A program made the position numbers and the translations under genes. Shown here one piece after another: positions 11,801-23,164 of a stretch of 64,000 nucleotides of DNA. The DNA is taken from contig OX439041.1 of the NCBI GenBank assembly GCA_949317995.1, positions 44,935,269 through 44,999,268 of the forward strand. Reading direction: 5' to 3'. Below the pieces are notes generated by a model that ran no database searches, was not told the origin of the DNA, and was given only the letters and a program-made list of their open reading frames with translations. Within the stretch, counting starts at the first letter, position 1. Each line of letters starts with the position of its first letter. The stretch comes from Acholoe squamosa. Its lineage: Eukaryota; Annelida; Polychaeta; Phyllodocida; Polynoidae.

Positions 11801-14800
11801 AATTCTGAGGTACATGTACCGCGACAAAAGGTTTCAATTCTGAGGTACCTGTACCGCGACAAAAGAGTCTTTTTCTGGCAGAGTCTCCAAAATATGCGGC
11901 CAATTTTACACACTTACCTGAAGCAGACGACATTTTTGCCGGCAAATAGCCTCAAGACTTCCTGTCTCTCATCGCTTGTCTCAAACTGTGCCAGGCTGTA
12001 GCCTAGAGCAGCACATAGTTGGTGTGCCCGTGTGTAGTTAGCCTGGTGTGTCACGTAACAGTAGTGACGGGAATGCACAAGGTCATCAGTATGGATCAAA
12101 CAGTTATCTGAAAAGGACAGATAAATCAATTCATTCTAACAATGTACAAGTAGACTACGTTAGGGAACGAAAACAATGAGGTTCATTAGGGCTTAATCAG
12201 ATATACACTCTGTGATCTGTGAAGATCTAAGTTACACTTAATTACAAGTCATGTATTAAGTTAAATGGAGTATAGCGTTTTGGACGCTGTCCTATCCCCG
12301 ACCCTCCCAATGGAAAAGTAGGCTTGTTATTCTAAGTAAAAACGAAGAGAACATTGGGATCATAATGATGCATTTAGACATTAGTATTTTAATTAAGAGC
12401 CGAATCGTCGAAAAAAAGGAGAAAAAGAATGAGAGAAGAAAATCTTGACAGCAGTCAAAGTGTAGTGGGGTCTATATATGCTACTACTTATCAAGGGAGA
12501 TATACAGGGTCAACCACTATAAACATTACCTTTCACTTTCTCACAGACTATTACATCCGGGATGTTGTTGTCACACGGCCCGGAGCGCCACCTGTGGGCT
12601 GAGCTGGTGGCCACGTATGCGCACGCAGCTGACGTGTTGGAGAGACTTCCCTCTGAGTAAGTGTCCGACTCCCAATTCTTCCAGGTAGGTTCACGACAGT
12701 CGAGCCATTTTAACCACTCCTTTGGTTGGCCATTCTCACGCAGCCGCATCACACGCAACCAGTAAGCATCCACCCTGCAGGATAAGGTAGATAAGATCAT
12801 AGGGTGAAATATGTCTGGTAAGCATTCATCCTGTAGGGTTAGGTGAATAAGAAAGTGGGGAGAAGATTCAACCGGGAACCCCCCCCCCCGCCCCCTCTCT
12901 AGCAGGACGTCATCTGTGGATGGTCCCCAGTGAGCACGCAGTCTGTAGGGCAGGTAGATATGAAATATAACTGAACTATATAAAATAGAGGATTGACTGC
13001 CTGGACATGTTCTGTCTTTGGTCATGTTCTGTGAGCTCCATTGCTGACTGGCCAGGAATTTGTGTTGCTTATGGACAGTTAGCATAGTAAGACCACTATT
13101 GTAGACTGGACAAAGATTTGTGTTTTATTTAGACTGGATAGGAAGTTGTATTCGGTCTTTGGAGACTGGATAGGAAGGGATTTATTTGGTCTATGAAGAC
13201 TTACCTATAATGAGACCAACATTGATATCTGGCCAATAAGATGTGTTGTTCACAGAGACTTTAATATCCTTACTGAGACCACCGTGACCGACTAGACAGG
13301 AAGTTGTGTTCTGATTGACCGTCTATGGTGACTTACCCATACTGAGACCACCATGACCGACTAGACAGGAAGTTGTGTTCTGATTGATCGTCTATGGTGA
13401 CTTACCCATACTGAGACCACCATGACCGACTAGACAGGAAGTTGTGTTCTGATTGACCATCTATGGTGACTTACCCATACTGAGACCGCCATGACCGACT
13501 AGACAGGAAGTTGTGTTCTGATTGACCGTCTATGGTGACTTACCCATACTGAGACCGCCATGACCGACTAGACAGGAAGTTGTGTTCTGATTGACCGTCT
13601 ATGGTGACTTACCCATACTGAGACCGCCATGACCGACTAGACAGGAAGTTGTGTTCTGATTGACCATCTATGGTGACTTACCCATACTGAGACCACCATG
13701 ACCGACTAGACAGGAAGTTGTGTTCTGATTGACCATCTATGGTGACTTACCCATACTGAGACCGCCATGACCGACTAGACAGGAAATGTGTTCTGATTGA
13801 CCATCTATGGTGACTTACCCATACTGAGACCGCCATGGTCGACTAGACTTAAAGTTGTGTTCTGTTTAACTCTCCATGTAGACTAACCCATACTGAGACC
13901 ACCATGACCGACTAGACAGGAAATGTGTTCTGTTTGACTGTCTACACTCTGAGCCTGCATTGTAAATCGGCTACAAATAGCCCTGTAATTAGGCAGGGGA
14001 ACCACTTGTAGCTACAGTACTATGCACTCCTGGTATGGGCATTCATGCCTATACAAGGTAATACTGTAAAGCACAATAAAAAGCCTTACATGGGCGGGTT
14101 GACAGCGTATCATAACTTACCCATACTGAGATCAACATTGCTATCTGGCCAATAATATAAGTTTTTATAGAGACTTTAATATCCATACTGAGACCACCAT
14201 GACCGACTAGACAGGAAATGTGTTCTGTTTGACTGTCTATGGTACCCACTTAACAAAAATACATTATTTAACGTCAAAAAAGCGTTTCTACCGTTTTAAA
14301 ACGTTTTGCCATGATGAGGAGCCATAGGGAAACGTTTTGAAACGTTTTTTGTTGACTGGGTAACTTAGCGATACTGAGACCACCATGGTCGACTAGACAG
14401 GAAGTTGTGTTCTGTTTGACTCTCCATGGAGACTTACCCATATTGAGACCACCATGGTTGAGTAGACAGGAAGTTGTGTTCTGTTTGACTCTCTATGGAG
14501 ACTTACCCATACTGAGACCACCATGGTCGAGTAGACAGGAAGTTGTGTTCTATTTGACTGTCTATGGAGACGAGGAAGTAGCCTTGCTCTATGCATGCCT
14601 CTACTGCATGCTGTATACTAGTTGGTGTTGTGGCCGCTAGGAGGCAGTAGGAGGTGGAGGTGATGGGGTCAGTGGCTGTCTCTGTACACAACAGGCTTAC
14701 TGTAAAAGTAAAATTCGATGTAAGTATAGCAAGATTATGTATAGTAAACATGAACCTACTCAAAAACACAGGATCTCATGGATAGGGTACATATCACATA

Positions 14801-17397
14801 GTGTAACGATTATCCGACTAGGCTTACGTATCATATCCCTGGAAAGCACTACAAAGCCCAGCGACTTCTATTTACTATGTTTATTGATTAGCAACTCAGA
14901 GCCACACCATATTGATAAGTTTTAGAGTCATTGGAGAACTTCTAGATAATCATTTTACTAGATCTGTTGCCACTGCTACCCGGACTTGGCTATCGACACA
15001 CACCGTCTCATATACACTGCAAAAATGGTGTTTAGACCCTAAACACAATTCTAAACATATTCTTGCAACGTTTTTGTAATCTCATTAATTTCCTAAACAT
15101 GTTTAGCAAAACAATGTGCTTAGCTCAGGTATTTAAAAATCTAGGTGCTAAGGTTCAAAATTTGTGTTTAGATATCGATGGAATTTTGCCTTTAGATGTT
15201 TATGAAAGTTTGTGTTTAAAGGTCTAAGGGGTTTGTTGGGAGTTTGCAAACATGTATGCATCAACAATAAGAATATCTTTTGTTTGTTTTCTCATTTACT
15301 AGAGGACATCAGCAGGTAACAACAAAGCTTCCCAAGATGACAGCCACAGCTATATACACATATATGTAGACACTGCACTAGAATGAGAGACTTGAGAAGG
15401 TACAAAAGCTTGAAAGGTCATTGCTTTATTCTTTACAAAATAACATGAAATAGGTGTCAGCCATGGAACTCATTGATTATTTTATGCCAATGGTGGTGGT
15501 TCAGTTGAATTCAGTCAATTTTCGATTGCTGTTTCTATTTTCATGACTTTCAATGAAATGACACTAAGATGAACAAGAGGTTTAAGGACATATGTCAGGA
15601 CAATTGATCATAACAATGTGCAGAGTTGTGGATTTGACGTCCAAGTATCTAAACATATTGATGTTAAATCTAAACACCTAGTATTCAACTGTTTAAAATC
15701 TAACATCTAAACATGTTTAGCAAAAATGTTTATGTATTTAGAATAGAAGTGTTTTTCTAAATGTGTAGCTGATGAGACACCTAACTGGCATATGTCTTTA
15801 GATTTTAAACATGTTTAGACCTAAACATGTTTAGACCTAAACATGTTTAAAATCTAAACACCATTTTTGCATTGTACATGTACAAGGGAACTGCTCAAGC
15901 ACACTTCTGCATATTCTTTGATGTTCTATATAAATGTTGCTGAAGCTACAAAGCATCTTCTGTTTAATAGCCCCTAATATATCTAAATTGTTGTCATCCC
16001 TTGTACTTAGTGTGCACATTGCCGTTGATTCAGTGTTCAATCAATGTTTGCAATGTTTCCATATCAGCAGGTGATTCAGGGTTGAAATATATTTGAACTT
16101 GAAAGTTGACACAGCATATCCAAATCAACTGTGATTCAACATCTAACCATCAGTGCTGATTCAATGTTTGTATTTCTATGTTGAATCAACATGGTTTAAA
16201 TGTTGTTTCAATGTTGATAGTTGCTAGGTGATTCTTAGTTGACATGTCAATGTTGAATCAACATTTAAATTAATTTCATTGATTCCATGTTGACAAATAA
16301 ATGTTGAATCAACGTTGAATTGGGAACAAATTTCAACATCAATATGTCAACTGCTGATCTGCTGTTAAAATGGTGATGATTGAAAAAATGTTGAAGACAC
16401 TATCAACACAAATCAACCAGTTGTCAAAGTTGATTTGATGTTCTGTGCCAACTGGGAAACGGCCACAAGGCTGGCTATAGGGCTGACCCGGAATACATTT
16501 TCAACCAATAAGATGACTCCCTTCATTCACTGCAAGATTTTTTGGGTACATTATGTAACACCTGGTACCCATTATGTGAGTTGTTATCAGTCCTTATCTT
16601 TCCTGGTCCAAGATCAAGCAATGGCGGACCCACTGGACCTCAATACTAAAGCCCTATACTGCAGACATACAATGCACTACACGTTATTACATTCCCTCGG
16701 TTGTGTACTTCTGGGACTTAAAAATTGCAACTCTTTTTTAGGCTACTGGCAGTTACAGGACCCAGTCTTTGAGAACACCTACCCCCACTGTACAGAGTTG
16801 TTGTGAAATTACAGCAATCTTTGGTGTAAATCAATAGGGGAGTGTGCTGTAATCCTAATACAGGCATTATTATGACTCCATAACGGCTTCACATAGGCCT
16901 AATTAGATCTACCTGAAAATTCTTTTATTGGATACTTCAAGTGACATAATATCCCTATCAATACATTGTTAATATGGTAATAACTTTAGGTAAGTTCACT
17001 ATATCACCATGCACAATAAATAACTTGCAATGCTTTGTGAAATAAATCAAGAACAAATAACAATGTACACATTAGGCACTATTCCTATGTCTAAATTTGG
17101 TGCCTGGACTCTGAAGTTGCTGCCACTAGGTCTCTCTAGTGTCATAACTGAGTGGCTGGACAAGTGTCCAAGTGTGTTTAAGTATGGGTAGATTCCTATT
17201 TTCCTGGTACTGCACTGGGATTGGCGACATAGGAGGGATGGGGGACCAACATGGAAAGTTCATAAGATATTCATTATCCCAAGTTGTATACCCCCAAACT
17301 TTATATTATTATAGAACCATAGAACTAGAGTTAACAACTTACCTGGTATGATAGAGGTTACAATAATGAGCACACACCCAGGGTACAGCCGCCACAT
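8876..17397 (-). CDS. Membrane receptor with two C-type lectin domains and two Sushi domains (complete, 9 coding exons)
   Basis: Predicted type I cell-surface protein of 685 aa, probably for glycan or protein recognition. Coding exons, in transcript order: 17397-17343, 14699-14507, 12774-12530, 12107-11918, 11528-11323, 10968-10636, 10360-10160, 9809-9627, 9327-8876. Every junction is GT-AG and phases match (1,2,1,2,1,1,1,1). Total 2058 nt, ending in TAA. Exon 1 encodes a signal peptide (MWRLYPGCVLIIVTSII). Exons 2-3 form lectin domain 1 (about 20-160; ends VIVCEK). Exons 4-5 form lectin domain 2 (about 165-293; YWLGLE, FLCEK). Exon 6 is a Thr/Ser-rich, mucin-like stalk (about 297-407). Exons 7 and 8 each encode one Sushi domain. 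Exon 9 has a membrane segment (about 551-571), then a Lys/Arg-rich stop-transfer stretch and a ~110-aa tail. Neither lectin domain has the WND calcium motif at the expected place (WRSGPC and WVAAPC instead), so calcium-dependent sugar binding is doubtful. No named orthologue is recognised. Confidence 0.9.
9810..10159 (-). other. Intron between the two Sushi exons
   Basis: Phase-1 intron with donor GTGGGT at the 10159 side and acceptor TTACAG at the 9810 side. Nothing else was recognised inside. Confidence 0.8.
12764..12960 (-). repeat. Duplicated exon 3 acceptor boundary in lectin gene intron 2
   Basis: The plus-strand segment 12764-12796, spanning the exon 3 splice acceptor, recurs at about 12818-12849 with substitutions (shared skeleton 'gtaagcat.ca.cctg.agg'). 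A weaker copy lies at about 12929-12962. Read on the minus strand, each copy presents an acceptor-like ctgcag or ctacag followed by exon-like sequence. The G/C run at 12880-12890 lies between copies. Confidence 0.65.
13200..14580 (-). repeat. 69-bp tandem array made from the 3' end of lectin exon 2 plus its splice donor
   Basis: At least 14 units, period 69 bp (68 in some). On the minus strand each unit reads as the end of exon 2 (from 'cagtcaaacagaacacaact' to 'ggtctcagtatgg') followed by GTAAGT. Units are centred near 13290, 13358, 13427, 13495, 13564, 13633, 13702, 13771, 13838, 13908, 14204, 14388, 14461 and 14530. The last one is the true exon 2 end (donor at 14501-14506). Older, more diverged copies extend toward ~12990. 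A small foldback element interrupts the array at 14273-14356. 69 is a multiple of 3. Confidence 0.88.
14273..14356. mobile_element. Small foldback element inserted in the 69-bp array
   Basis: The inverted arms are built from AAACGTTT-type motifs: 'gtcaaaaaagcgttt' and 'ttttaaaacgttttgcc' against 'gggaaacgttttgaaa' and 'cgttttttgttgac'. It separates two units of the exon-end array, so it is younger than the array. Confidence 0.65.
15018..15871. mobile_element. DNA element with terminal inverted repeats, in lectin intron 1
   Basis: It starts TGCAAAAATGGTGTTTAGA and ends with the complementary TCTAAACACCATTTTTGCA, about 854 bp. Many internal copies of 'ctaaacatgtttag' lie near both ends (15050-15240 and 15645-15850). 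There is no transposase frame, so it is non-autonomous. Confidence 0.85.
16020..16440. repeat. Clustered TTGAATCAACA palindromic motifs
   Basis: This AT-rich stretch holds about ten variants of 'tgttgaatcaacatt' in both orientations (for example near 16183, 16245, 16300, 16312). It looks like the core of a foldback element or a degenerate repeat. It lies in intron 1 of the lectin gene. Confidence 0.6.
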
Positions 17398-17545
17398 CCC
17401 ACCTGTCTATCACCTGTTGCCGCACCTTGCCTCCTGGAGGCTGTATGCCAGGCGGACCGTGGAGTAGCAGGAAGCCCCAGCACCTCACACCTTAGTCTGG
17501 GGAATCCCTCCTGTATGCAGCCACTGCCACATCCACCCAGGCTTG
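17398..17545 (-). promoter_or_regulatory. Likely 5' UTR and promoter-proximal region of the lectin/Sushi gene
   Basis: Sequence immediately upstream of the ATG at 17397. It is more GC-rich than its surroundings and has no upstream signal-peptide extension. No TATA box is obvious, and the transcription start is not determined. Confidence 0.4.
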
Positions 17546-19799
17546 ACTGGGGACAAGGGGATGGGGTGAGCTTCAGGTAACAACTAGAGGCGAAATTCTA
17601 AGGATTTTCACCATTATTTTCTTTCAAAACTTGACCTTCCTTTTCAATGTAGATCATATGGAATAGAATTAAGACATAGTAAGCAGACAATTACTTCGAC
17701 TTTGTCAAATTCTAGGGCTTTATAGAGGGCCTATGAATTAATAATGTATATGGAGGCATTGCTGTTTTGTTTATTTATAGTGATGTCTATTTTAACTTGA
17801 AACACCCTTCATATTTATCTAGCCTTGAGGGTTCAACGCCTATATAATGCCCTTTAATAAAGGCTTCTGCCTTGGGTAGATGGTACCTTTGCTTACACCA
17901 AAGCAAATATAAATAAATACAGTAGGGAGCCTAGGGAGCCCGTGGTGGGAAAATCAATGAGCGTGGGGATGAAATGGGAAAAGGAAGTGGGAAAGGGTAT
18001 GGACAGAGTTAAGATAGCGAAGGGGAGGAACGCATCAAGCTCTAACAAGCATATGAATACCTTGATTAATGATGAGTTAATCTAAACGTCTTTAAATTGC
18101 TTGCTTCCATATTTTCAGTAAGGAATATTTTGAAAATACACAAAAACAAGCAGTACCATTCATTTATTCCTCATGTTTGTATAATGTGTCCAAGTGTTTT
18201 AACACATTATTGATCGTCTATTGTGTGCCAGGAGTTATCCCAGCATCCAGAACTAGCGCTTCCTGGTAACCAAGGAGACTTAGTGTATACAAGGAACAAC
18301 ACACATCCCTATGGCGATAATAGGGGATGACGTGTGGTAATGCAATGCTTTTGTCTGCCAAAGTAGACACTTCCTACTACATTTCATCCATCCTGTGGTA
18401 GAGTGAGTGATGCATTATATTTTAGCTTTATGGTATACCTGGCAAGCATCATATATATGCAAGCCTACTTGGAATTATTGGTTCATGTAATGATTTTGGT
18501 GATTTTCTTTTTAAAAATCTGTTTTAGCTAACTTGACATTAATACTTGATGTTCATTGACAGATTTCTCTTACACCTCTGGCATAATGCATACTTGTTGG
18601 CCTATATATTGATTCATCAGAGTTATAGAAACGGAAGTAAGTATGTTTAATTAATGAGACCTAAATTCCAAGCCCGTGCCTTTTTTTTTTTTTTTGCTCT
18701 TTTTTTTTTGTTCTATGCACATTATCCATGGACATCAACATCAACATTTTTCTACTGGAACCTTAACTATTGACCTGAACCGAAGTGGACACTGCCACGC
18801 CTATCACATTATAAAATACTTTGGTATCACCGAGGTTTATACCCTAGCTTTGATTCTATCAAGTGATAACATTGATTGAATCTCTAAAGATTAAGCAGGT
18901 CTGTAGATATGCTGGGAGTGCGTAATGCCACCACATTCATATGCATCAGAGTAACGAAAGGGCACGCGTGTAAACCGTATGCTAATCTACGTTACGTGTA
19001 AACGGCGGTAGTAAATGCATGGGAACAGCATATATGGGATTTGGTCCTGAAACAACTGAGTCGTTCTTATGTACGCACTCCCCTGTCTGAACCACACAAG
19101 TGCTCTTATGGAAGCATGTCAAAATCATAGAGTTGCTCTTACACGCGCATACTTAATGTCTGAACCACAGGGGCCTATCTCACATAGGCTAACGATTCCA
19201 AAATTCACTGATATTACTGGAGAGACATGAAGTCGTCAGAGATCCCTTAATTTAAGCATGACAGTCATGTCTAAATCATAGAATCACTCTCTTCAGGCCT
19301 AGTGCTGTCCTGTGCAAGCACACCACAAGTCCAAACACAGTTCTTTTGATCTTATGATCTATTATAGACCTGCTCTTATAGTGTACTCATCATGTCCATT
19401 CTCCACCCGTCACCCCGACACGAGCAGCACCAGACCGTGGAGGATGACACTGGGTAAATCCCACAGGACCTGCATCCTGGGGACCCGGATCAATGGTCGA
19501 CATGCTCCATTACACATTTACACTCTCCTATCGGATATATAGATATGGTGATCCTGTTGGTAAGCAGGAAACACACAGGTAGAATGGATAAAGTGTTGTG
19601 GATCTATGGAGAATTAGTTACAGCCTCCCCAGATGTTATGACAACGGACCTAGACCTATAATCATATTGCTGGCTGGCCATTATGGTTAGATTTTGGCGT
19701 TAGGGTTAGGGAAGGAATTACCAACATAAGCAGACTTACATCACCCCAATGATATATATGCAGGGATAGGCGAGATTTCTATAATTAACTTCTTTTTGA
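17546..19799. other. Intergenic stretch, nothing recognised
   Basis: No exon-like sequence. It contains poly-T runs at about 18680-18712 and a short TTAGGGTTAGGG at about 19703. A 76-codon frame at 19312-19542 has no domain or splice context. Confidence 0.5.
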
Positions 19800-20325
19800 C
19801 TTCCATGTACTACTCTTCCCCAAATTTAATTTCCTCAACTGCTCCCTCGTTCCCATATACTACTCTATATTTCTACATACTACTCGTTTCCATATACTAC
19901 TCCACATTTCTACATACTACTCCACATTTCTGCATACTACTCATTTCCATATACTACTCCACATTTCTACATACTACTTAGGGAGTGGGCATTTATTAAC
20001 AACAGGGGGGGGGTGAAATTCCGCACATGCGCGGCGAAAATTTTTCCGTCCCCCCCCCTCCGAGGGGTCCCCCCCCTTTTATTCTATAGTCACGCGCTGG
20101 CTTTTTCGCTCAAAAGGGACGAAAATTTTTTTGTCCCCCCCCTTAGAGGGGCCTGAAATTTTTTTGTCCCCCCCAACCCACCAACCCCCTCTGTTGTTAA
20201 AAAATGACCACTCCCTTACTTCAATAAACTACTCCACTTTTCTACATACTACTCGTTTTCATATACTACTCCAGTTTTCTACATACTACTTGTTTCCATA
20301 TACTACTCCATATTCATATATACCT
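19800..20325. repeat. Minisatellite of 'catatactactccacatttc' type units, split by a MITE
   Basis: Irregular units of roughly 16-37 bp built from 'ttctacatactactc' and 'ccatatactactcca' occupy 19850-19980 and resume at 20220-20320. The break is exactly the MITE at 19981-20215, so the array predates the insertion. Confidence 0.8.
19981..20215. mobile_element. PIF/Harbinger-like MITE, copy 1
   Basis: The ends GGGAGTGGGCATTTATTAAC and GTTAAAAAATGACCACTCCC are inverted. The element is flanked on both sides by TTA, a 3-bp target duplication. The interior has G and C runs with repeated 'aaaatttttttgtcccccc'. 3-bp TNA duplications with GGG-starting ends are typical of PIF/Harbinger MITEs. Confidence 0.8.
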
Positions 20326-20959
20326 TGTCTACCAGAACCTGGCGTGGCACACAGAAAGCTTTGCTAATGATTTCTCTGTCGAAGTCTAATACCCGTTGGT
20401 CTGTGGTTACAATAAGGCAAAACTAATGACCATTCCCATAACATGACATCTCTCCTTCAGGGTTGTTAATTGAAGTTTGAATGAACCAGGTCTAAGTTTT
20501 TTATGGTATATTATGATACTTGTATAGGAATGAGGCTGACTGACATTCACACTACCCAGGACTTAAGCTCCGGCTCCTCTCTCCTTTGTAATGGGAAGGG
20601 ACATAACACAGCTAAACAATGTTGACTAATCTCATCAGGTGGCAGCACTGAGTAGCCAGACCTCCAATGACGGGCTTTGCTAACCAGAGAATACCAGTCT
20701 CATTTGTGATGACATATGAAGTTGACCTGGTCTAATAAAGTGTTTGTCAACATGGATGAAAGGCTGGAAGCACTTTATTTTACGTATATATCCTTGATAT
20801 CACCATGCTTAAAACCCAGAGAAAAAAATGAGAAGTTACCAGCACAGTCTAAACAGTTGATGGGTAAAGGAAATCGAGACACTTAAATGTCTTTATATGT
20901 CAACTCTTGTTAGAGCTTTAAGTCTAGGAGGTGGGGGGCGCCAGGTCCTCCCAGATAAC

Positions 20960-21560
20960 CTGTTCCACTTAGGGTGCGGCTTATACGAGGGGTTTTCCGT
21001 ATAAGGGAGTGGTCATTTTTTAACTTTAACAACGGGGGGAGGTCGTTGGTGGGTTGGGGGGGGATTTCAGACCCCTCTGAGGGGGGGACAAAAAAAATTC
21101 AGACCCCTCTTAGGGGGGGACAAAAAAAAATTCGCCCCTTTTGAGTGAAAAAGCCCGTGCGCCACTTAAGAATAGAAGGGTGGACAAAAAAATTCAGACC
21201 CCTCCAAGGGGGGGATGGAAAAATTTCAGACCCCTCCGAGGGGGAAACGGAAAAATTTTCACCGCGCACACGCATAATTTCACCAACCCCGTTGTTAAAA
21301 AATGACCACTCCCTAATACAGTTGTGTATACTTAACTGAACAATGGGTACCACCTAAGACGCCTGCTGCAGCTTATAGCATTCTCCTAAAGTAAGGGTGG
21401 AGCTTCTAGGAGTAAATTCTCTCGTATAAGCGTGGCTTATACCAGAACCCAAAATGAAACGAGGCTTATAGAATCTGCCCCAAATCAGGATGCGGCTTAT
21501 AAGGGTGTATTTAATCCTATAGAACAGTACTAAATCATAATTTTCAACCCTTAGGTGTGG
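20960..21560. repeat. 'Gcggcttata' repeat family, interrupted by MITE copy 2
   Basis: Sequence with repeated 'gcggcttata(c/t)gag' and 'aggcttatagaatc' phrases lies on both sides of the MITE at 21005. Related stretches occur at 28480-28690 and 30525-30600. It is probably an old dispersed element. Confidence 0.55.
21005..21313. mobile_element. PIF/Harbinger-like MITE, copy 2
   Basis: It begins GGGAGTGGTCATTTTTTAAC and ends GTTAAAAAATGACCACTCCC, flanked by TAA on both sides. The interior repeats 'ttcagacccctc' next to G runs. A minus-strand frame at 21099-21353 is a by-product of these repeats. Confidence 0.85.
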
Positions 21561-21888
21561 CCTGTAGCTTCCTATCTAACTCAGGCTCCTTTCCATGCAC
21601 TACTGCACATACTACACATTTCTATATACTGCTATACAGCATTTTCAAGCTCCAGATCCAGTTCAAAGCACAGAGTCAGGGTGCGGCTGATACATTATAC
21701 CAGTTTCTATTGTACAATGAGGTTAAAACTTACCTTTGAGACACTTAATCTACCTCCATTTAGGCTGACATTAGATCTAACATCGGAAAAATTCTAAGAA
21801 CTCCCCCCTCCCTAATAAATGGAAATTCATTAATTTCTCAGTGGATTTGCACAGTTGCCAGGAATGGTCTATGTGAGCATCAAAAACC

Positions 21889-22838
21889 ATTGCCATATAA
21901 GATATTCCACATTTCTACGAGCTCCCCTACCCATTGCCATATAAGATATTCCACATTTCTACGAGCTCCCCTACCCATTGCCATATAAGATATTCCACAT
22001 TTCTACGAGCTCCCCTACCATTGCCATATAAGATATTCCACATTTCTACGAGCTCCCCTACCCATTGCCATATAAGATATTCCACAATTCTACGAGCTCC
22101 CCTACCCTTTGCCATATAAGATATTCCACATTTCTACGAGCTCCCCTACCATTGCCATATAAGATATTCCACATTTCTATGAGCTCCCCTACCCATTGCC
22201 ATATAAGATATTCCACAATTCTACGAGCTCCCTACCCTTTGCCATATAAGATATTCCACATTTCTACGAGCTCCCCTACCCATTGCCATATAAGATATTC
22301 CACATTTCTACGAGCTCCCCTACCCATTGCCATATAAGATATTCCACAATTCTACGAGCTCCCTACCCTTTGCCATATAAGATATTCCACATTTCTACGA
22401 GCTCCCCTACCCATTGCCATATAAGATATTCCACATTTCTACAAGCTCCCCTACCCTTTGCCATATAAGATATTCCACATTTCTACGAGCTCCCCTACCC
22501 ATTGCCATATAAGATATTCCACAATTCTACGAGCTTCCCTACCCATTGCCATATAAGATATTCCACAATTCTACGAGCTCCCCTACCCTTTGCCATATAA
22601 GATATTCCACAATTCTACGAGCTCCCCTACCCATTGCCATATAAGATATTCCACAATTCTACGAGCTCCCCTACCCTTTGCCATATAAGATATTCCACAT
22701 TTCTACGAGCTCCCCTACCCATTGCCATATAAGATATTCCACATTTCTACGAGCTCCCCTACCCTTTGCCATATAAGATATTCCACAATTCTACGAGCTC
22801 CCCTACCCTTTGCCATATAAGATATTCCACATTTCTAA
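21889..22838. repeat. 44-bp tandem satellite, about 21 copies
   Basis: Unit 'attgccatataagatattcc' followed by 'acatttctacgagctcccct' and 'accc'. Two variable positions alternate between copies: CCCATTGCC or CCCTTTGCC, and CCACATTTC or CCACAATTC. Some units are 43 bp. The 44-bp period makes long open frames on both strands; these are not genes. The unit shares TCCACATTTCTAC with the minisatellite at 19800. Confidence 0.95.
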
Positions 22839-22964
22839 CCTCATGCTTAAAGCAGTCTTATACGAAATGATTTACGGCACCATTCCTCCATCTCTAGATT
22901 ACACCATTTGATTATAAGTCCTATTTTCCATATATATGTATACTACCGGGTACTTGCTTATACC

Positions 22965-23140
22965 CGGGCTTCCCTAGCCTACTTAAAAGGGTTTATTTCT
23001 CCTCTTTCCTATCCCCTCGGGATGTGTGTGGTGCACATATGCGCAGGCACTGACACATTCCTGTGAAATTGTGTAATGTAGTTCTCGCCATGAATATGAC
23101 CTTAGCTGTCGAAATGGCTTTAAACATCTATTACTCACTC
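22965..23140 (+). mobile_element. Short retroposon (SINE or 5'-truncated LINE) with 13-bp target duplication
   Basis: The 176-bp insert is bounded by identical 13-mers ACTTGCTTATACC at 22952-22964 and 23141-23153. It ends in a TTACTCACTC microsatellite-like tail, as LINE-mobilised elements do. Its 3' part ('gccatgaatatgaccttagc', 'tgtcgaaatggc') recurs at 50366-50480 and, diverged, near 43700. Confidence 0.85.
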
Positions 23141-23164
23141 ACTTGCTTATACCACTTCATGATT

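Noticed and set aside
19698-19712. TTAGGGTTAGGG telomere-like sequence
   Set aside because: Only about two units; too short to mark a telomere or an interstitial telomeric array.
21927-22468. Several open frames of 60-90 codons on both strands
   Set aside because: They arise from the 44-bp period of the satellite, and the predicted peptides are pure repeat translations.
21889-22838. Regular repeats that resemble a CRISPR array
   Set aside because: The whole 44-bp unit repeats with no unique spacers, and the context is animal DNA.
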